A stretch of 64,000 nucleotides of DNA from QNZT01 sp964573205 (GTDB lineage Bacteria; Campylobacterota; Campylobacteria; Campylobacterales; QNZT01). The position numbers and the translations under genes were made by a program. The DNA lies in the NCBI GenBank assembly GCA_964573205.1, contig CAZNIT010000012.1, forward strand, positions 1 through 64,000, in the 5' to 3' direction. Shown in pieces: positions 8,734 through 17,236 of this stretch. Each line of letters opens with the position of its first letter. The stretch's first letter is position 1. Under the pieces are notes generated by a model, which searched no databases, was not told the DNA's origin, and saw nothing but the letters and a program-made list of their open reading frames with translations.

Positions 8734-8762
8734 GAGTATGCAAAGATCGACTTTGCATACTC
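8734..8762 (-). terminator. Strong hairpin after icd
   Basis: A perfect 12-bp stem (GAGTATGCAAAG at 8734-8745 and its complement at 8751-8762) with a 5-base loop lies 8 bases after the icd stop. On the icd strand it is followed by an A-run instead of a U-run, so it is not a textbook intrinsic terminator; it may end icd transcripts inefficiently or protect their 3' end. Confidence 0.45.
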
Positions 8763-8769
8763 ATATTTT

Positions 8770-10974
8770 CTATATCGAATCGATAATAGAGTTTAATGTC
8801 GCGCTAGGTCGCATCGCTTTTTCGGCTTTTTCATCATCAGGATGATAATATCCGCCTACATCTTGAGCGTTTCCTTCAACCGCTAGCAACTCCTCTAAAA
8901 TTTTAGCTTCGTTATCGGCCAACTCTTTTGCAACAGGAGCGAATTTTTCACTAAGTAAGGCGTTGTCGCTTTTTGCCAACGCTTCGGCCCAATACCTGGC
9001 TACAAAATAGTGACTGGCTTTATTATCCGGTTCGCCGCATTTTCTAGAAGGCGCTTTATTGTTGTCAAGATAACCCTCATTCGCCTCGTCGAGCGCCGCA
9101 GTCATCGCTTCAATAACTTTATCGCCCTCTTTATGCGCAATCATACGAAGCGACTCGGCAAGAGCCAAAAACTCTCCGAGAGAATCCCATCTTAAATGTC
9201 CCTCTTTTAAGAACTGCTCGACATGTTTTGGTGCCGACCCGCCCGCACCTGTTTCGAACAATCCTCCGCCGGCAAGTAGTGGCACGATCGAAAGCATCTT
9301 TGCGGATGTACCAAGCTCTAAAATAGGAAAAAGATCCGTCAAATAATCTCTCAAGACATTACCCGTAGCGGATATTGTATTTAGCCCGGCACGCGTTCTT
9401 TTGAGTGTAAAGCGCATCGCCTGTTGAGGAGCCATAATATGATATTCGATCTCACTCTCCTCAAGGTGTGCAGGAAGATATGTAAGAACTTTTTTAATGA
9501 GATTCGCATCATGCGCTCTGTTTGAATCAAGCCAGAAAACTACCGGGTCACCTGTGAGTTTCGCTCTTTCATGAGCTAATCTAACCCAATCTTTAATAGC
9601 GATATCTTTTACTTTATAAGCTCTCCAAATATCACCTTTTTTAACGTTATGACTCATAAGTACGTTTCCGTCGCTATCTTTAACTTCCATAACACCATCT
9701 TCGGGCACTCTGAATGTATATGGGTGAGAGCCGTACTCTTCGGCTTTTTTCGCCATCAAACCGACATTGCTCACATGTCCCATCGTCGAAACATCGAATT
9801 GTCCGTTTAGCTTACAATCCTCTAGGATTTCACTATACATTCTGGCATAGCTTCTATCCGGAATTACAGATACGCACTCTTGAAGTTCGCCGTCTTTATT
9901 CCACATTTTACCGCCTTCACGTATAACAGGAGGCATAGAGGCGTCGATGATAATGTCGTTTGAGGCATGAAGATTCGTGATTCCTTTGTCGCTATCAACC
10001 ATAGCGATATTCGGACTACCGGCTTCGACAACCGCTTTGAGAGCCGCTTCAATCTCATCTTTTTTATCCGATTTTTCGATTTTTTTGAGAATATCTCCTA
10101 CACCCAAATCAGGATTTACACCAAGTTTTTCGAACTCATCCGCATATTTATCAAACACATCTTTGAAGAAAACTTCTACCGCATGACCGAACATAATCGG
10201 ATCAGAAACTTTCATCATAGTAGCTTTTAGATGAATAGACCATAAAAGTCCCTTCTCTTTCGCATCGGCAATACTCTGAGCCAAGAACTCTCTAAGCTCT
10301 GCCGCACTCAAAAATGCTGAAGATACCACTTCCCCGGCTTCCACATCGTCAATAGTTTTAAGTTGCGTACCGTTAAGAACAATACTTAATGTATCCGCCT
10401 TATCCATAACCGTCGATTGCTCGGTTGCGTAAAAATCGTTTTTATACATATAAGCGACGTACGCTTTACAATCAGGTGCGAACGCTTTCAATCTGTGAGG
10501 ATTTTTCTGTGCGAATTTTTTAACCGCGACCGCGGCTCTTCTATCGGAATTACCCTCTCTTAAAACGGGATTAACCGCAGAACCAAGACATGTAGCATAT
10601 CTTTCTCTGATGGATTTTTCCTCTTCTGTTTGAGGATCTTCAGGGAAGTCGGGTAAATTATATCCTTGAGATTTAAGTTCGGCTATACACTCGGTAAGCT
10701 GAGGAATAGAAGCGGATATGTTAGGTAGTTTTATTATATTCGCTTCAGGTTTTTTTACCAACTCTCCCAATTTCGCAAGTTCATCATCAATTTTCTGATC
10801 TTCGCTCAAATACTCCGGAAACGTTGAAATAACTCTACCCGCCAAAGAGATGTCACGCAAATCTACATCGACCCCCGCCTCTTTCGCAAACGCTTTTACT
10901 ATCGGTAAAAACGAATAAGTGGCCAACGCCGGCGCCTCGTCAATCTTTGTCCATACTATAGTCGGTTTTGACAT
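8770..10974 (-). CDS. icd: Isocitrate dehydrogenase, monomeric NADP type
   Basis: The 734-residue length and the start MSKPTIVWTKIDEAPALATYS identify the monomeric IDH family (about 740 residues). The isocitrate-contacting segment GNSDRRAA and the NADP-domain segments FWLDSNRAHD and GGLFETGAGGSAPKHV are present. It interconverts isocitrate and 2-oxoglutarate plus CO2 with NADP(H); in this context it would carboxylate the 2-oxoglutarate made by OorDABC. The gene has its own TATAAT promoter with two TGTTAC boxes upstream and a hairpin behind it. The start is supported by AAGAGGAAG shortly before the ATG. Confidence 0.96.
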   Translation of the reverse strand: MSKPTIVWTKIDEAPALATYSFLPIVKAFAKEAGVDVDLRDISLAGRVISTFPEYLSEDQKIDDELAKLGELVKKPEANIIKLPNISASIPQLTECIAELKSQGYNLPDFPEDPQTEEEKSIRERYATCLGSAVNPVLREGNSDRRAAVAVKKFAQKNPHRLKAFAPDCKAYVAYMYKNDFYATEQSTVMDKADTLSIVLNGTQLKTIDDVEAGEVVSSAFLSAAELREFLAQSIADAKEKGLLWSIHLKATMMKVSDPIMFGHAVEVFFKDVFDKYADEFEKLGVNPDLGVGDILKKIEKSDKKDEIEAALKAVVEAGSPNIAMVDSDKGITNLHASNDIIIDASMPPVIREGGKMWNKDGELQECVSVIPDRSYARMYSEILEDCKLNGQFDVSTMGHVSNVGLMAKKAEEYGSHPYTFRVPEDGVMEVKDSDGNVLMSHNVKKGDIWRAYKVKDIAIKDWVRLAHERAKLTGDPVVFWLDSNRAHDANLIKKVLTYLPAHLEESEIEYHIMAPQQAMRFTLKRTRAGLNTISATGNVLRDYLTDLFPILELGTSAKMLSIVPLLAGGGLFETGAGGSAPKHVEQFLKEGHLRWDSLGEFLALAESLRMIAHKEGDKVIEAMTAALDEANEGYLDNNKAPSRKCGEPDNKASHYFVARYWAEALAKSDNALLSEKFAPVAKELADNEAKILEELLAVEGNAQDVGGYYHPDDEKAEKAMRPSATLNSIIDSI

Positions 10975-11060
10975 GTTTCTTCCTCTTTATATTTAGAATT
11001 GAATTTATATTTTAATCATACGCCACGATAGGCGTCTAGCTGCTGTATTACAAAAAGTAA

Positions 11061-11091
11061 ATTATACGATAATATTGTTTACCTTTGACAA
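11061..11091 (-). promoter_or_regulatory. icd promoter
   Basis: On the minus strand TTGTCA (11091-11086) and TATAAT (11066-11061) are separated by 19 bases, slightly longer than ideal. The -10 is about 87 bases upstream of the icd ATG. Two TGTTAC motifs lie immediately upstream of the -35. Confidence 0.55.
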
Positions 11092-11093
11092 AG

Positions 11094-11119
11094 TGTTACG
11101 AAATATCACTTTTTGTTAC
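11094..11119. promoter_or_regulatory. Paired TGTTAC boxes upstream of icd
   Basis: TGTTAC occurs at 11094-11099 and again at 11114-11119, exactly 20 bases apart (about two helical turns, same face of the DNA). They abut the -35 of the icd promoter. The consensus recognised by the Campylobacterota atypical response regulator HP1021/CemR is, to my recollection, TGTTWC, and that regulator is linked to energy metabolism; assignment here is inference. Confidence 0.5.
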
Positions 11120-11162
11120 GATAATTCATTTTAAAATGTTTCGATATTTCACACTTGAAAGG

Positions 11163-12113
11163 CTATTTTCGGATCTCTTTGAGATGATCTTTATAAGTTG
11201 TAGTAAATTTGTGAGTATTTCCCTGCCCCTTTACAAAGTAGAGATAATTTACATCAGCGGGGTGCAGTGCTGCTTTTATAGCGTCGATACTTACGGCACA
11301 TACGGGATTTGGAGGAAGCGCGTCGATTTTATACGTATTATACGAACTATTATCCTCCTTGATTCTTCTTGGAGTAACCTTTATGTGAGAATATTTTCCA
11401 TAGTTAAGTGTTCCGTCCATTTGAAGCTTCATCTTCTTCTTGAGACGATTGTATATTACCGCGGAGATTAAAGGCATCTCCTCTTTATTCGCCGCCTCCT
11501 TTTGAATGATCGAAGCTATCGTGACATATTTTGAAAACCACTCTTTTTGATTATATTTTTTTAACTCTTTTTTTGAAATACTCTCGTGCGACTTTAACGA
11601 TTCTTCAATAAGATATTTTATAAGTTTATCTTCAGAAATTCCCTTTGGAACTTGATATGTTTCGGCCAAAATAACACCATCTTCTATATCTGTATATTTT
11701 CCATATAAGTTTATAAGTTTTGTTGCATTCAAGTCAAGCTGCTTGGCGATTTGATCCAAAAATATCTCTTTTGTCTCTCCGGGAATCAAAACAATATCTA
11801 TCACCGCCGCTTTAGAGCGTGTAATTCTTGCAAAAAACTCCCCTCTACTCATTCGCTCTTCCCCAAGATCGATCCATCCGGCCTGCGGATAACCTATGAG
11901 TTTGACAAGATAATAATCCAAATCGTTGATATCAAGACCGCTTTTTTGAAGCGATTTCATAGCCGCTTTTGTAGAACCTTTGGGAATATAGATGATTCTT
12001 GGAGTTTTTATGCTCTCTTGCAAATAAGATTTTGTATAAAAAAACGCACCAACTGCGATTAAAAGTGAGAGGATAATTAAAATAAGTACCGTTTTGAGAA
12101 ATTTTATAAGCAT
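11163..12113 (-). CDS. mltG: Endolytic murein transglycosylase MltG (YceG family)
   Basis: The 316-residue protein has one N-terminal membrane helix (about residues 5-27) and a periplasmic YceG domain. Family hallmarks are the IPGETKEIFLDQIAKQL segment, ASIIQKEAAN with the catalytic glutamate, SAVIYNRLKKKMKLQMDGT, and the C-terminal NPVCAVSIDAIKAALHPAD motif. It cleaves nascent glycan strands and acts as a terminase of peptidoglycan synthesis. It lies 38 bases downstream of acnB; a UUCG-loop hairpin sits between a good AGGAG and the ATG. The end reaches into the icd promoter region, so mltG and icd transcripts may overlap. Confidence 0.92.
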   Translation of the reverse strand: MLIKFLKTVLILIILSLLIAVGAFFYTKSYLQESIKTPRIIYIPKGSTKAAMKSLQKSGLDINDLDYYLVKLIGYPQAGWIDLGEERMSRGEFFARITRSKAAVIDIVLIPGETKEIFLDQIAKQLDLNATKLINLYGKYTDIEDGVILAETYQVPKGISEDKLIKYLIEESLKSHESISKKELKKYNQKEWFSKYVTIASIIQKEAANKEEMPLISAVIYNRLKKKMKLQMDGTLNYGKYSHIKVTPRRIKEDNSSYNTYKIDALPPNPVCAVSIDAIKAALHPADVNYLYFVKGQGNTHKFTTTYKDHLKEIRK

Positions 12114-12121
12114 ATATAGTT

Positions 12122-12141
12122 GCGGTATCCGAAGATACCGC
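12122..12141 (-). other. UUCG-tetraloop hairpin between the Shine-Dalgarno and start of mltG
   Basis: On the mltG strand GCGGTATC-TTCG-GATACCGC forms a perfect 8-bp stem with a C(UUCG)G loop, a very stable tetraloop. It lies 8 bases upstream of the mltG ATG. The only good ribosome binding sequence (AGGAG, about 12150-12146) is on the other side. Without the hairpin it would be about 32 bases from the ATG; with the hairpin looped out it would be about 12. No U-run follows, so termination is unlikely. Confidence 0.6.
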
Positions 12142-12151
12142 TTAACTCCTC

Positions 12152-14731
12152 TTACTTGACCATATCTTCGAGCATTTGCGGCTCGATTTCATCAAAATTG
12201 AGGTACTTATAAACTCTATCGGTAATATCTGGAGTAATTTTCTTACTTACTATTTCAAGATATTCCTCTTTTGTCGGAAGTCTTCCAAGCAGTGCCGCAA
12301 CAGCCGCGACTTCGGCACTTCCAAGATAAACTTTAGCATCTTTTCCAAGACGATTGTCGAAGTTTCTTGTGGAAGTTGAAAATACTATCGCCTCATCCGC
12401 TACTCTAGCTTGATTTCCCATACAAAGAGAACATCCCGGAACCTCGGTTCTTGCACCCGCCGCCCCAAAGATAGCGTAATATCCCTCTTCGGTTAGAGTT
12501 TTTTCATCCATTTTCGTCGGAGGAACAACCCATAGTTTCGACTTGACGGCACCTTCACCTCTTAATACTTCACCAAGAGCTCTGAACAATCCGATATTTG
12601 TCATACACGAACCGACAAACACTTCGTCGATTTTTCCCGTAGGTCTGTTAGGATCGGAAAGTACTTCAGTCAACGTAGCGACATCGTCAGGATCGTTAGG
12701 ACAAGCGACTATCGGCTCGGTGATCTCATTTAGATCTATCTCGATAACCGCAGCGTACTGAGCGTCCGCGTCTCTTTCGAGAAGTACCGGATTTTCGATC
12801 CACTCTCTCATCTTCTTCGCTCTTCTTTCAAGAGTTTTTGCATCTTGGTAACCATCTTTCACCATCTGCTCTATAAGTGCGATATTCGATTTCAAATACT
12901 CGATAATAGGCTCTTTGTTAAGCTTCACGGTACAAGCGGCCGCACTTCTTTCGGCCGAAGCGTCCGAAAGTTCAAATGCCTGCTCGCACTTTAAATCCTC
13001 AAGCCCCTCTATCTCTAAAATTCTACCCGCAAAGATATTTTTCTTTCCTTTTTTTTCAACGGTCAAAAGCCCCTCTTTTATAGCTTGATAAGGAATTGCG
13101 TTAACAAGATCTCTTAGAGTGATTCCAGGTTGCATCTCTCCTTTGAACTTCACTAGTACGGATTCCGGCATAGTAAGAGGCATCATACCTGTAACCGCGG
13201 CAAACGCTACAAGTCCAGAACCCGCCGGAAACGATATACCTATCGGAAATCTGGTGTGAGAGTCCGCACCCGTTCCCACGGTATCCGGAAGACACATTCT
13301 GTTAAGCCAAGAGTGAATAACGCCGTCGCCGGGTTTTAATATTACACCTTTTCTTGTCGTCCAAAACGGCGGAAGTTCATGTTGGAGTTTGATGTCTGCG
13401 GGCTTTGGATAAGCTGCCGTATGGCAAAAAGATTGCAGTACGAAATCAGCACCGAAATTAAGAGCCGCAAGCTCTTTTATCTCATCTCTTGTCATCGGTC
13501 CCGTAGTATCTTGGGAACCAACCGTCGTCGCTACCGGCTCACAATAAGTTCCAGGTTTGACACCATCCATACCGCAAGCTTTTCCGACCATCTTTTGAGC
13601 TAAGGTAAACCCTTTTCCGTCATCTTCGGGCATGTCAGGCTGTAAAAATACTTCACTAGCCCCAAGTCCCAGCGCTTCTCTGGCTTTTGCGGTCAAGCCT
13701 TTACCGATTATAAGAGGAATTCTTCCCCCTGCTCTCATCTCATCAGGCAAAGTGTTCGGTTTTAATTCAAACTCACTTACTACTTTGCCCTCTTTGTATA
13801 TCTTCCCTTCGAAAGGTTTTAATGTTATAACATCTCCCATAGAGAGCTGGCTTACATCAGCTTCGATAGGAAGACATCCCGAATCTTCGGCTGTATTGAA
13901 GAAAATAGGCGCGATTATAGAACCTATTACTACACCGCCGGTCCTTTTATTAGGAACACCGGGAATATCATGACCTAAATGCCACTGAACGGAGTTTATA
14001 CCCGATTTTCTCGAACTTCCCGTTCCAACGACATCACCTACATATGCTAAGGGGTGTCCGAACTCTTTTTTTAGTCTCTGGATAGTTCCAAGCGGATCAT
14101 CCATTTTCGCCGCAAGCATCGATTTTGCATGAAGAGGAATATCGGATCTCGTAAATGCTTCGGACGCCGGAGAGAGATCGTCGGTATTCGTTTCGCCAGG
14201 TACTTGAAATACGGTAAGAGTCATCTCTTGCGGAATCGGATCTTTTGAGGTAAACCATTCGGCTTGAGCCCAAGACTCTATGACATCCTTAGCATAAGCA
14301 TTGCCTTCGTCCATAAGTTTTTTAACGCTATTAAACGAATCATAAACCAAAATCGTATGTTTCAGTTCATTCGCAGCGGCTTTTGCAACTTCCTCATCGT
14401 CGCTTTTAAGTGCCTCGACCAAAGGTTCCACATTGAAACCGCCCAACATCATACCTAAAATCTCAACCGCTTTTAATTTATTAATAGCGGTTGAAGTCGT
14501 TTTCTCCTGAACTATATCATGTAAAAATGCCGCTTTAACATAAGCCGCATCATCAACTCCCGGATTGATATGATTGACAAAAAGATCCATAAGATAATCA
14601 ACTTCAGGTATAGGATCCTTCTTCAACAACTCAACCAGTTCTGCCGTCTGCTCCGCGCTAAGAGGTAGCGGAGGTACGCCGAGTTCTTCTCTCTCTTTTG
14701 TGTGTGCTTTGTAATCTTCTATTAAGCCCAT
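12152..14731 (-). CDS. acnB: Bifunctional aconitate hydratase 2 / 2-methylisocitrate dehydratase
   Basis: The 859-residue length and the N-terminal helical HEAT-like domain (about residues 1-160) followed by the swivel domain are diagnostic of AcnB. The [4Fe-4S] cysteines are seen in VGSCMTNIG and in PGCSLCMGNQ near the C-terminal end; SFCHTAAYPKPAD and GADSHTRFPIG are further active-site segments. It isomerises citrate and isocitrate. The gene has its own TATAAT promoter with a palindromic TGTTAC element, and mltG follows on the same strand. AGGAG precedes the ATG. Confidence 0.96.
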   Translation of the reverse strand: MGLIEDYKAHTKEREELGVPPLPLSAEQTAELVELLKKDPIPEVDYLMDLFVNHINPGVDDAAYVKAAFLHDIVQEKTTSTAINKLKAVEILGMMLGGFNVEPLVEALKSDDEEVAKAAANELKHTILVYDSFNSVKKLMDEGNAYAKDVIESWAQAEWFTSKDPIPQEMTLTVFQVPGETNTDDLSPASEAFTRSDIPLHAKSMLAAKMDDPLGTIQRLKKEFGHPLAYVGDVVGTGSSRKSGINSVQWHLGHDIPGVPNKRTGGVVIGSIIAPIFFNTAEDSGCLPIEADVSQLSMGDVITLKPFEGKIYKEGKVVSEFELKPNTLPDEMRAGGRIPLIIGKGLTAKAREALGLGASEVFLQPDMPEDDGKGFTLAQKMVGKACGMDGVKPGTYCEPVATTVGSQDTTGPMTRDEIKELAALNFGADFVLQSFCHTAAYPKPADIKLQHELPPFWTTRKGVILKPGDGVIHSWLNRMCLPDTVGTGADSHTRFPIGISFPAGSGLVAFAAVTGMMPLTMPESVLVKFKGEMQPGITLRDLVNAIPYQAIKEGLLTVEKKGKKNIFAGRILEIEGLEDLKCEQAFELSDASAERSAAACTVKLNKEPIIEYLKSNIALIEQMVKDGYQDAKTLERRAKKMREWIENPVLLERDADAQYAAVIEIDLNEITEPIVACPNDPDDVATLTEVLSDPNRPTGKIDEVFVGSCMTNIGLFRALGEVLRGEGAVKSKLWVVPPTKMDEKTLTEEGYYAIFGAAGARTEVPGCSLCMGNQARVADEAIVFSTSTRNFDNRLGKDAKVYLGSAEVAAVAALLGRLPTKEEYLEIVSKKITPDITDRVYKYLNFDEIEPQMLEDMVK

Positions 14732-14758
14732 TTAATCTCCTTAAAAATATTTGATATG

Positions 14759-14787
14759 ATTATACACGAATGTACATTTATATTGAA
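14759..14787 (-). promoter_or_regulatory. acnB promoter
   Basis: On the minus strand TTCAAT (14787-14782) and TATAAT (14764-14759) are 17 bases apart. The -10 lies 27 bases before the acnB ATG. The palindromic TGTTAC element starts 5 bases upstream of the -35. Confidence 0.5.
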
Positions 14788-14792
14788 CAATG

Positions 14793-14840
14793 TGTTACTT
14801 TATGTAACATTTAAACTTTTTTATAGTTACAAATAGTTAC
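14793..14840. promoter_or_regulatory. TGTTAC palindrome and further GTTAC half-sites upstream of acnB
   Basis: TGTTAC-TTTAT-GTAACA (14793-14809) is a perfect 6-5-6 inverted repeat. Two AGTTAC copies follow at 14825-14830 and 14835-14840, 10 bases apart. The same word appears twice in front of icd, giving a shared putative operator for two TCA-cycle genes. Confidence 0.5.
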
Positions 14841-14842
14841 AT

Positions 14843-17167
14843 CTATACAAGTATCTCTCTTTGACCTTTAGTATTCGGTGCTGAAATGACGCCGGTAAGT
14901 TCCAACTGCTCCACTATCCTAGCCGCCCTGTTATAACCTATCTGAAGTCTTCTTTGCAAGTAACTGATAGATGTTTTTTTATCCGATAAAACTATTGTTT
15001 TAGCCTCCTCGTACAGTTCGTCGAAATCATCCTCTTTAGAGTTTTTGACATCATCGGCTCCGGTTATATTTAAAGATCCCGGTTCATTCAAAAACGACTC
15101 GTCATAAACCACTTCTCTTTGAACTTTTAAAAATTCGACGATCGTCTCTATCTCCTTTTCGGTAATAAACGGTGCATGAAGTCTTATAAGTCCCGAAGTT
15201 CCAGGAGGAGTAAAGAGCATATCTCCGCGCCCAAGAAGCGATTCGGCACCCATAGTATCAAGAATCACTTTCGAATCTATCTTTTGCCCCACTTTAAAAG
15301 ATATCCTGCTGGGAAGATTCGCTTTTATAAGCCCTGTTACGACATCGACGGAAGGTCTTTGTGTAGCGACGATTAAATGAATACCGCTCGCCCGTGCCAT
15401 CTGTGCCAACCTAGCGATATAAAACTCCACATCTTTACCGCTTGTCATCATAAGATCGGCAAGCTCGTCAATGATAACCACTATATACGGAAATGTAGAG
15501 TAGCCCTCTTTTTTAGCCTTCGCGTTGTAATTTTCTATATTTTTTGTTTTTGTTTTACTCATGAGCTTATATCGTTTTTCCATCTCCACGACCATATTTG
15601 CCAAAGCTACTATAGCCTGTTTGGCTTGAGTTATTACCGGTGTTAGAAGATGGGGTATATCATTATATATGGAAAACTCAAGCATTTTCGGATCGATCAT
15701 CAAAAGTTTCAAATCATCCGGCGAATTTCTATATAATAATGAAACCAACATAGCGTTTATACCGACACTCTTACCGCTTCCGGTAGTTCCGGCGATGAGA
15801 AGGTGAGGAAGTTTTTTCAAATCGGTTACGAACGGATTACCTACTATATCTTTACCCACAGCCATTGTAAGCTCTGATTCCGCTTTTTGAAATAGAGGAC
15901 TTTGAAGTATCTCTTTTAAAAAGATTGTATCAATCTGTTTATTTGGAATCTCGATACCGACAACATCTTTACCGGGTACCGGTGCTTGAATACGAATAGT
16001 TTCAGCTTTAAGAGCCATCGCAAGATCATCTTGAAGTGTAAGAATCTTCGAAACTTTAATATGCGCGTCCGGGCGAAACTCGAATGTCGTAACAACAGGT
16101 CCTGAGTATGTAGCTACGACATCACCGGTTATCTTGAATTGTGAGAGCTTTTCCAAAAGATCGACAATCTTTTGATCAATTTCGGCTTCATTTACATGGT
16201 GTCTCTTCTTGGGAGGAGTTTTTAGAAAATCAAGATAAGGAAGTTTGAAATTTTTAGGTTTATCAATTTTTCCTTTTCCGCTTTTAGCTATATGTTTTTT
16301 ATTCTCTTTTATCTCAGTTACGATTTTAGTTTTGCTCTTAGGCGTTTTGATACTCTTTTTTACGGTCTCTTCTACCGATTTTGCCAGTTTCTCGAGATCT
16401 TCGGTCTCTTTTTTGATAGTTTGAAACTTCTGCGATCTTTGAACCTCCAGCGAATTTACGCTAGAATCGTCTTTTTCGCTTGAGTTTATGAGCTCGTCGA
16501 TACTCTTGTGAAACACCAAGCTCTCCTCTTTGATATCGATATCGTTCTCTTTCGTCGATACGACATTTTGTTTGATCTCCTTTTGAGAGGGCGCCTCGGA
16601 CGTAACGGTTTTGTTCACAATCGATATATTTGACGGTGATATTATAGTCTCTTTCTCTTTTATCAAAAACTCTTTAAATTGCACTATTTTTTCGATAAAT
16701 TCATCTTTTACGCGACGAAAATAATCCTTGATTCCGAAACTAAAAGAGAAATTTTCAATAGTCGCGTTTGCTAAAAATACGGCGGAAGTGAGAATTAATC
16801 CCAATATCACTACCCATATTCCGACGTTTCCTACATATTTGGTCAAAACGGTATCGATTCTTGAACCCAAAACTCCCAGATAGCTACTCTCCACTAGCTT
16901 TGCCTGTAACATCAAAAACGCCAAAAACAAAATAATCGCGGGTATCCAAATACGACTCCTCTCAAGACGCATATGAGGATCCTTATATACGAAATAAGCC
17001 GGAACTATCAGCACGTAAGGATAGATAAAAGCCAAATAACCGAAAAAGACGCGATTATAAAGACCGATAACCGATCCGATTTCACCGGAAGCCTCCGGCA
17101 TAAGAGTCGCAAAACCGATAAATACGAAGATAAGGGCGGTTATGATGAATAAAATAGTTCTTAAAAT
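14843..17167 (-). CDS. ftsK: DNA translocase FtsK (probable AUU start)
   Basis: The protein has N-terminal membrane helices, a charged linker, a RecA-like motor domain with Walker A GTTGSGKSVG and Walker B YIVVIIDELADLMM, and a C-terminal winged-helix gamma domain (SYLQRRLQIGYNRAARIVEQLE). It pumps chromosome ends through the division septum. The first in-frame ATG is at 17101, but it falls inside a hydrophobic helix: 22 further in-frame codons upstream encode ILRTILFIITALIFVFIGF. They contain no ATG, GTG or TTG; an ATT at 17167 has AAGG seven bases before it, and a TAG closes the frame at about 17212. I therefore place the start at the ATT, giving about 774 residues; the ATG (752 residues) is the conservative choice. 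Confidence 0.85.
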   Translation of the reverse strand: MLRTILFIITALIFVFIGFATLMPEASGEIGSVIGLYNRVFFGYLAFIYPYVLIVPAYFVYKDPHMRLERSRIWIPAIILFLAFLMLQAKLVESSYLGVLGSRIDTVLTKYVGNVGIWVVILGLILTSAVFLANATIENFSFSFGIKDYFRRVKDEFIEKIVQFKEFLIKEKETIISPSNISIVNKTVTSEAPSQKEIKQNVVSTKENDIDIKEESLVFHKSIDELINSSEKDDSSVNSLEVQRSQKFQTIKKETEDLEKLAKSVEETVKKSIKTPKSKTKIVTEIKENKKHIAKSGKGKIDKPKNFKLPYLDFLKTPPKKRHHVNEAEIDQKIVDLLEKLSQFKITGDVVATYSGPVVTTFEFRPDAHIKVSKILTLQDDLAMALKAETIRIQAPVPGKDVVGIEIPNKQIDTIFLKEILQSPLFQKAESELTMAVGKDIVGNPFVTDLKKLPHLLIAGTTGSGKSVGINAMLVSLLYRNSPDDLKLLMIDPKMLEFSIYNDIPHLLTPVITQAKQAIVALANMVVEMEKRYKLMSKTKTKNIENYNAKAKKEGYSTFPYIVVIIDELADLMMTSGKDVEFYIARLAQMARASGIHLIVATQRPSVDVVTGLIKANLPSRISFKVGQKIDSKVILDTMGAESLLGRGDMLFTPPGTSGLIRLHAPFITEKEIETIVEFLKVQREVVYDESFLNEPGSLNITGADDVKNSKEDDFDELYEEAKTIVLSDKKTSISYLQRRLQIGYNRAARIVEQLELTGVISAPNTKGQREILV

Positions 17168-17236
17168 AGCTTTACCTTGTATAATTTTTTTGAAAATTAT
17201 AGCAAAAAACTATTTTTATTTGTATATTTGTGAATT

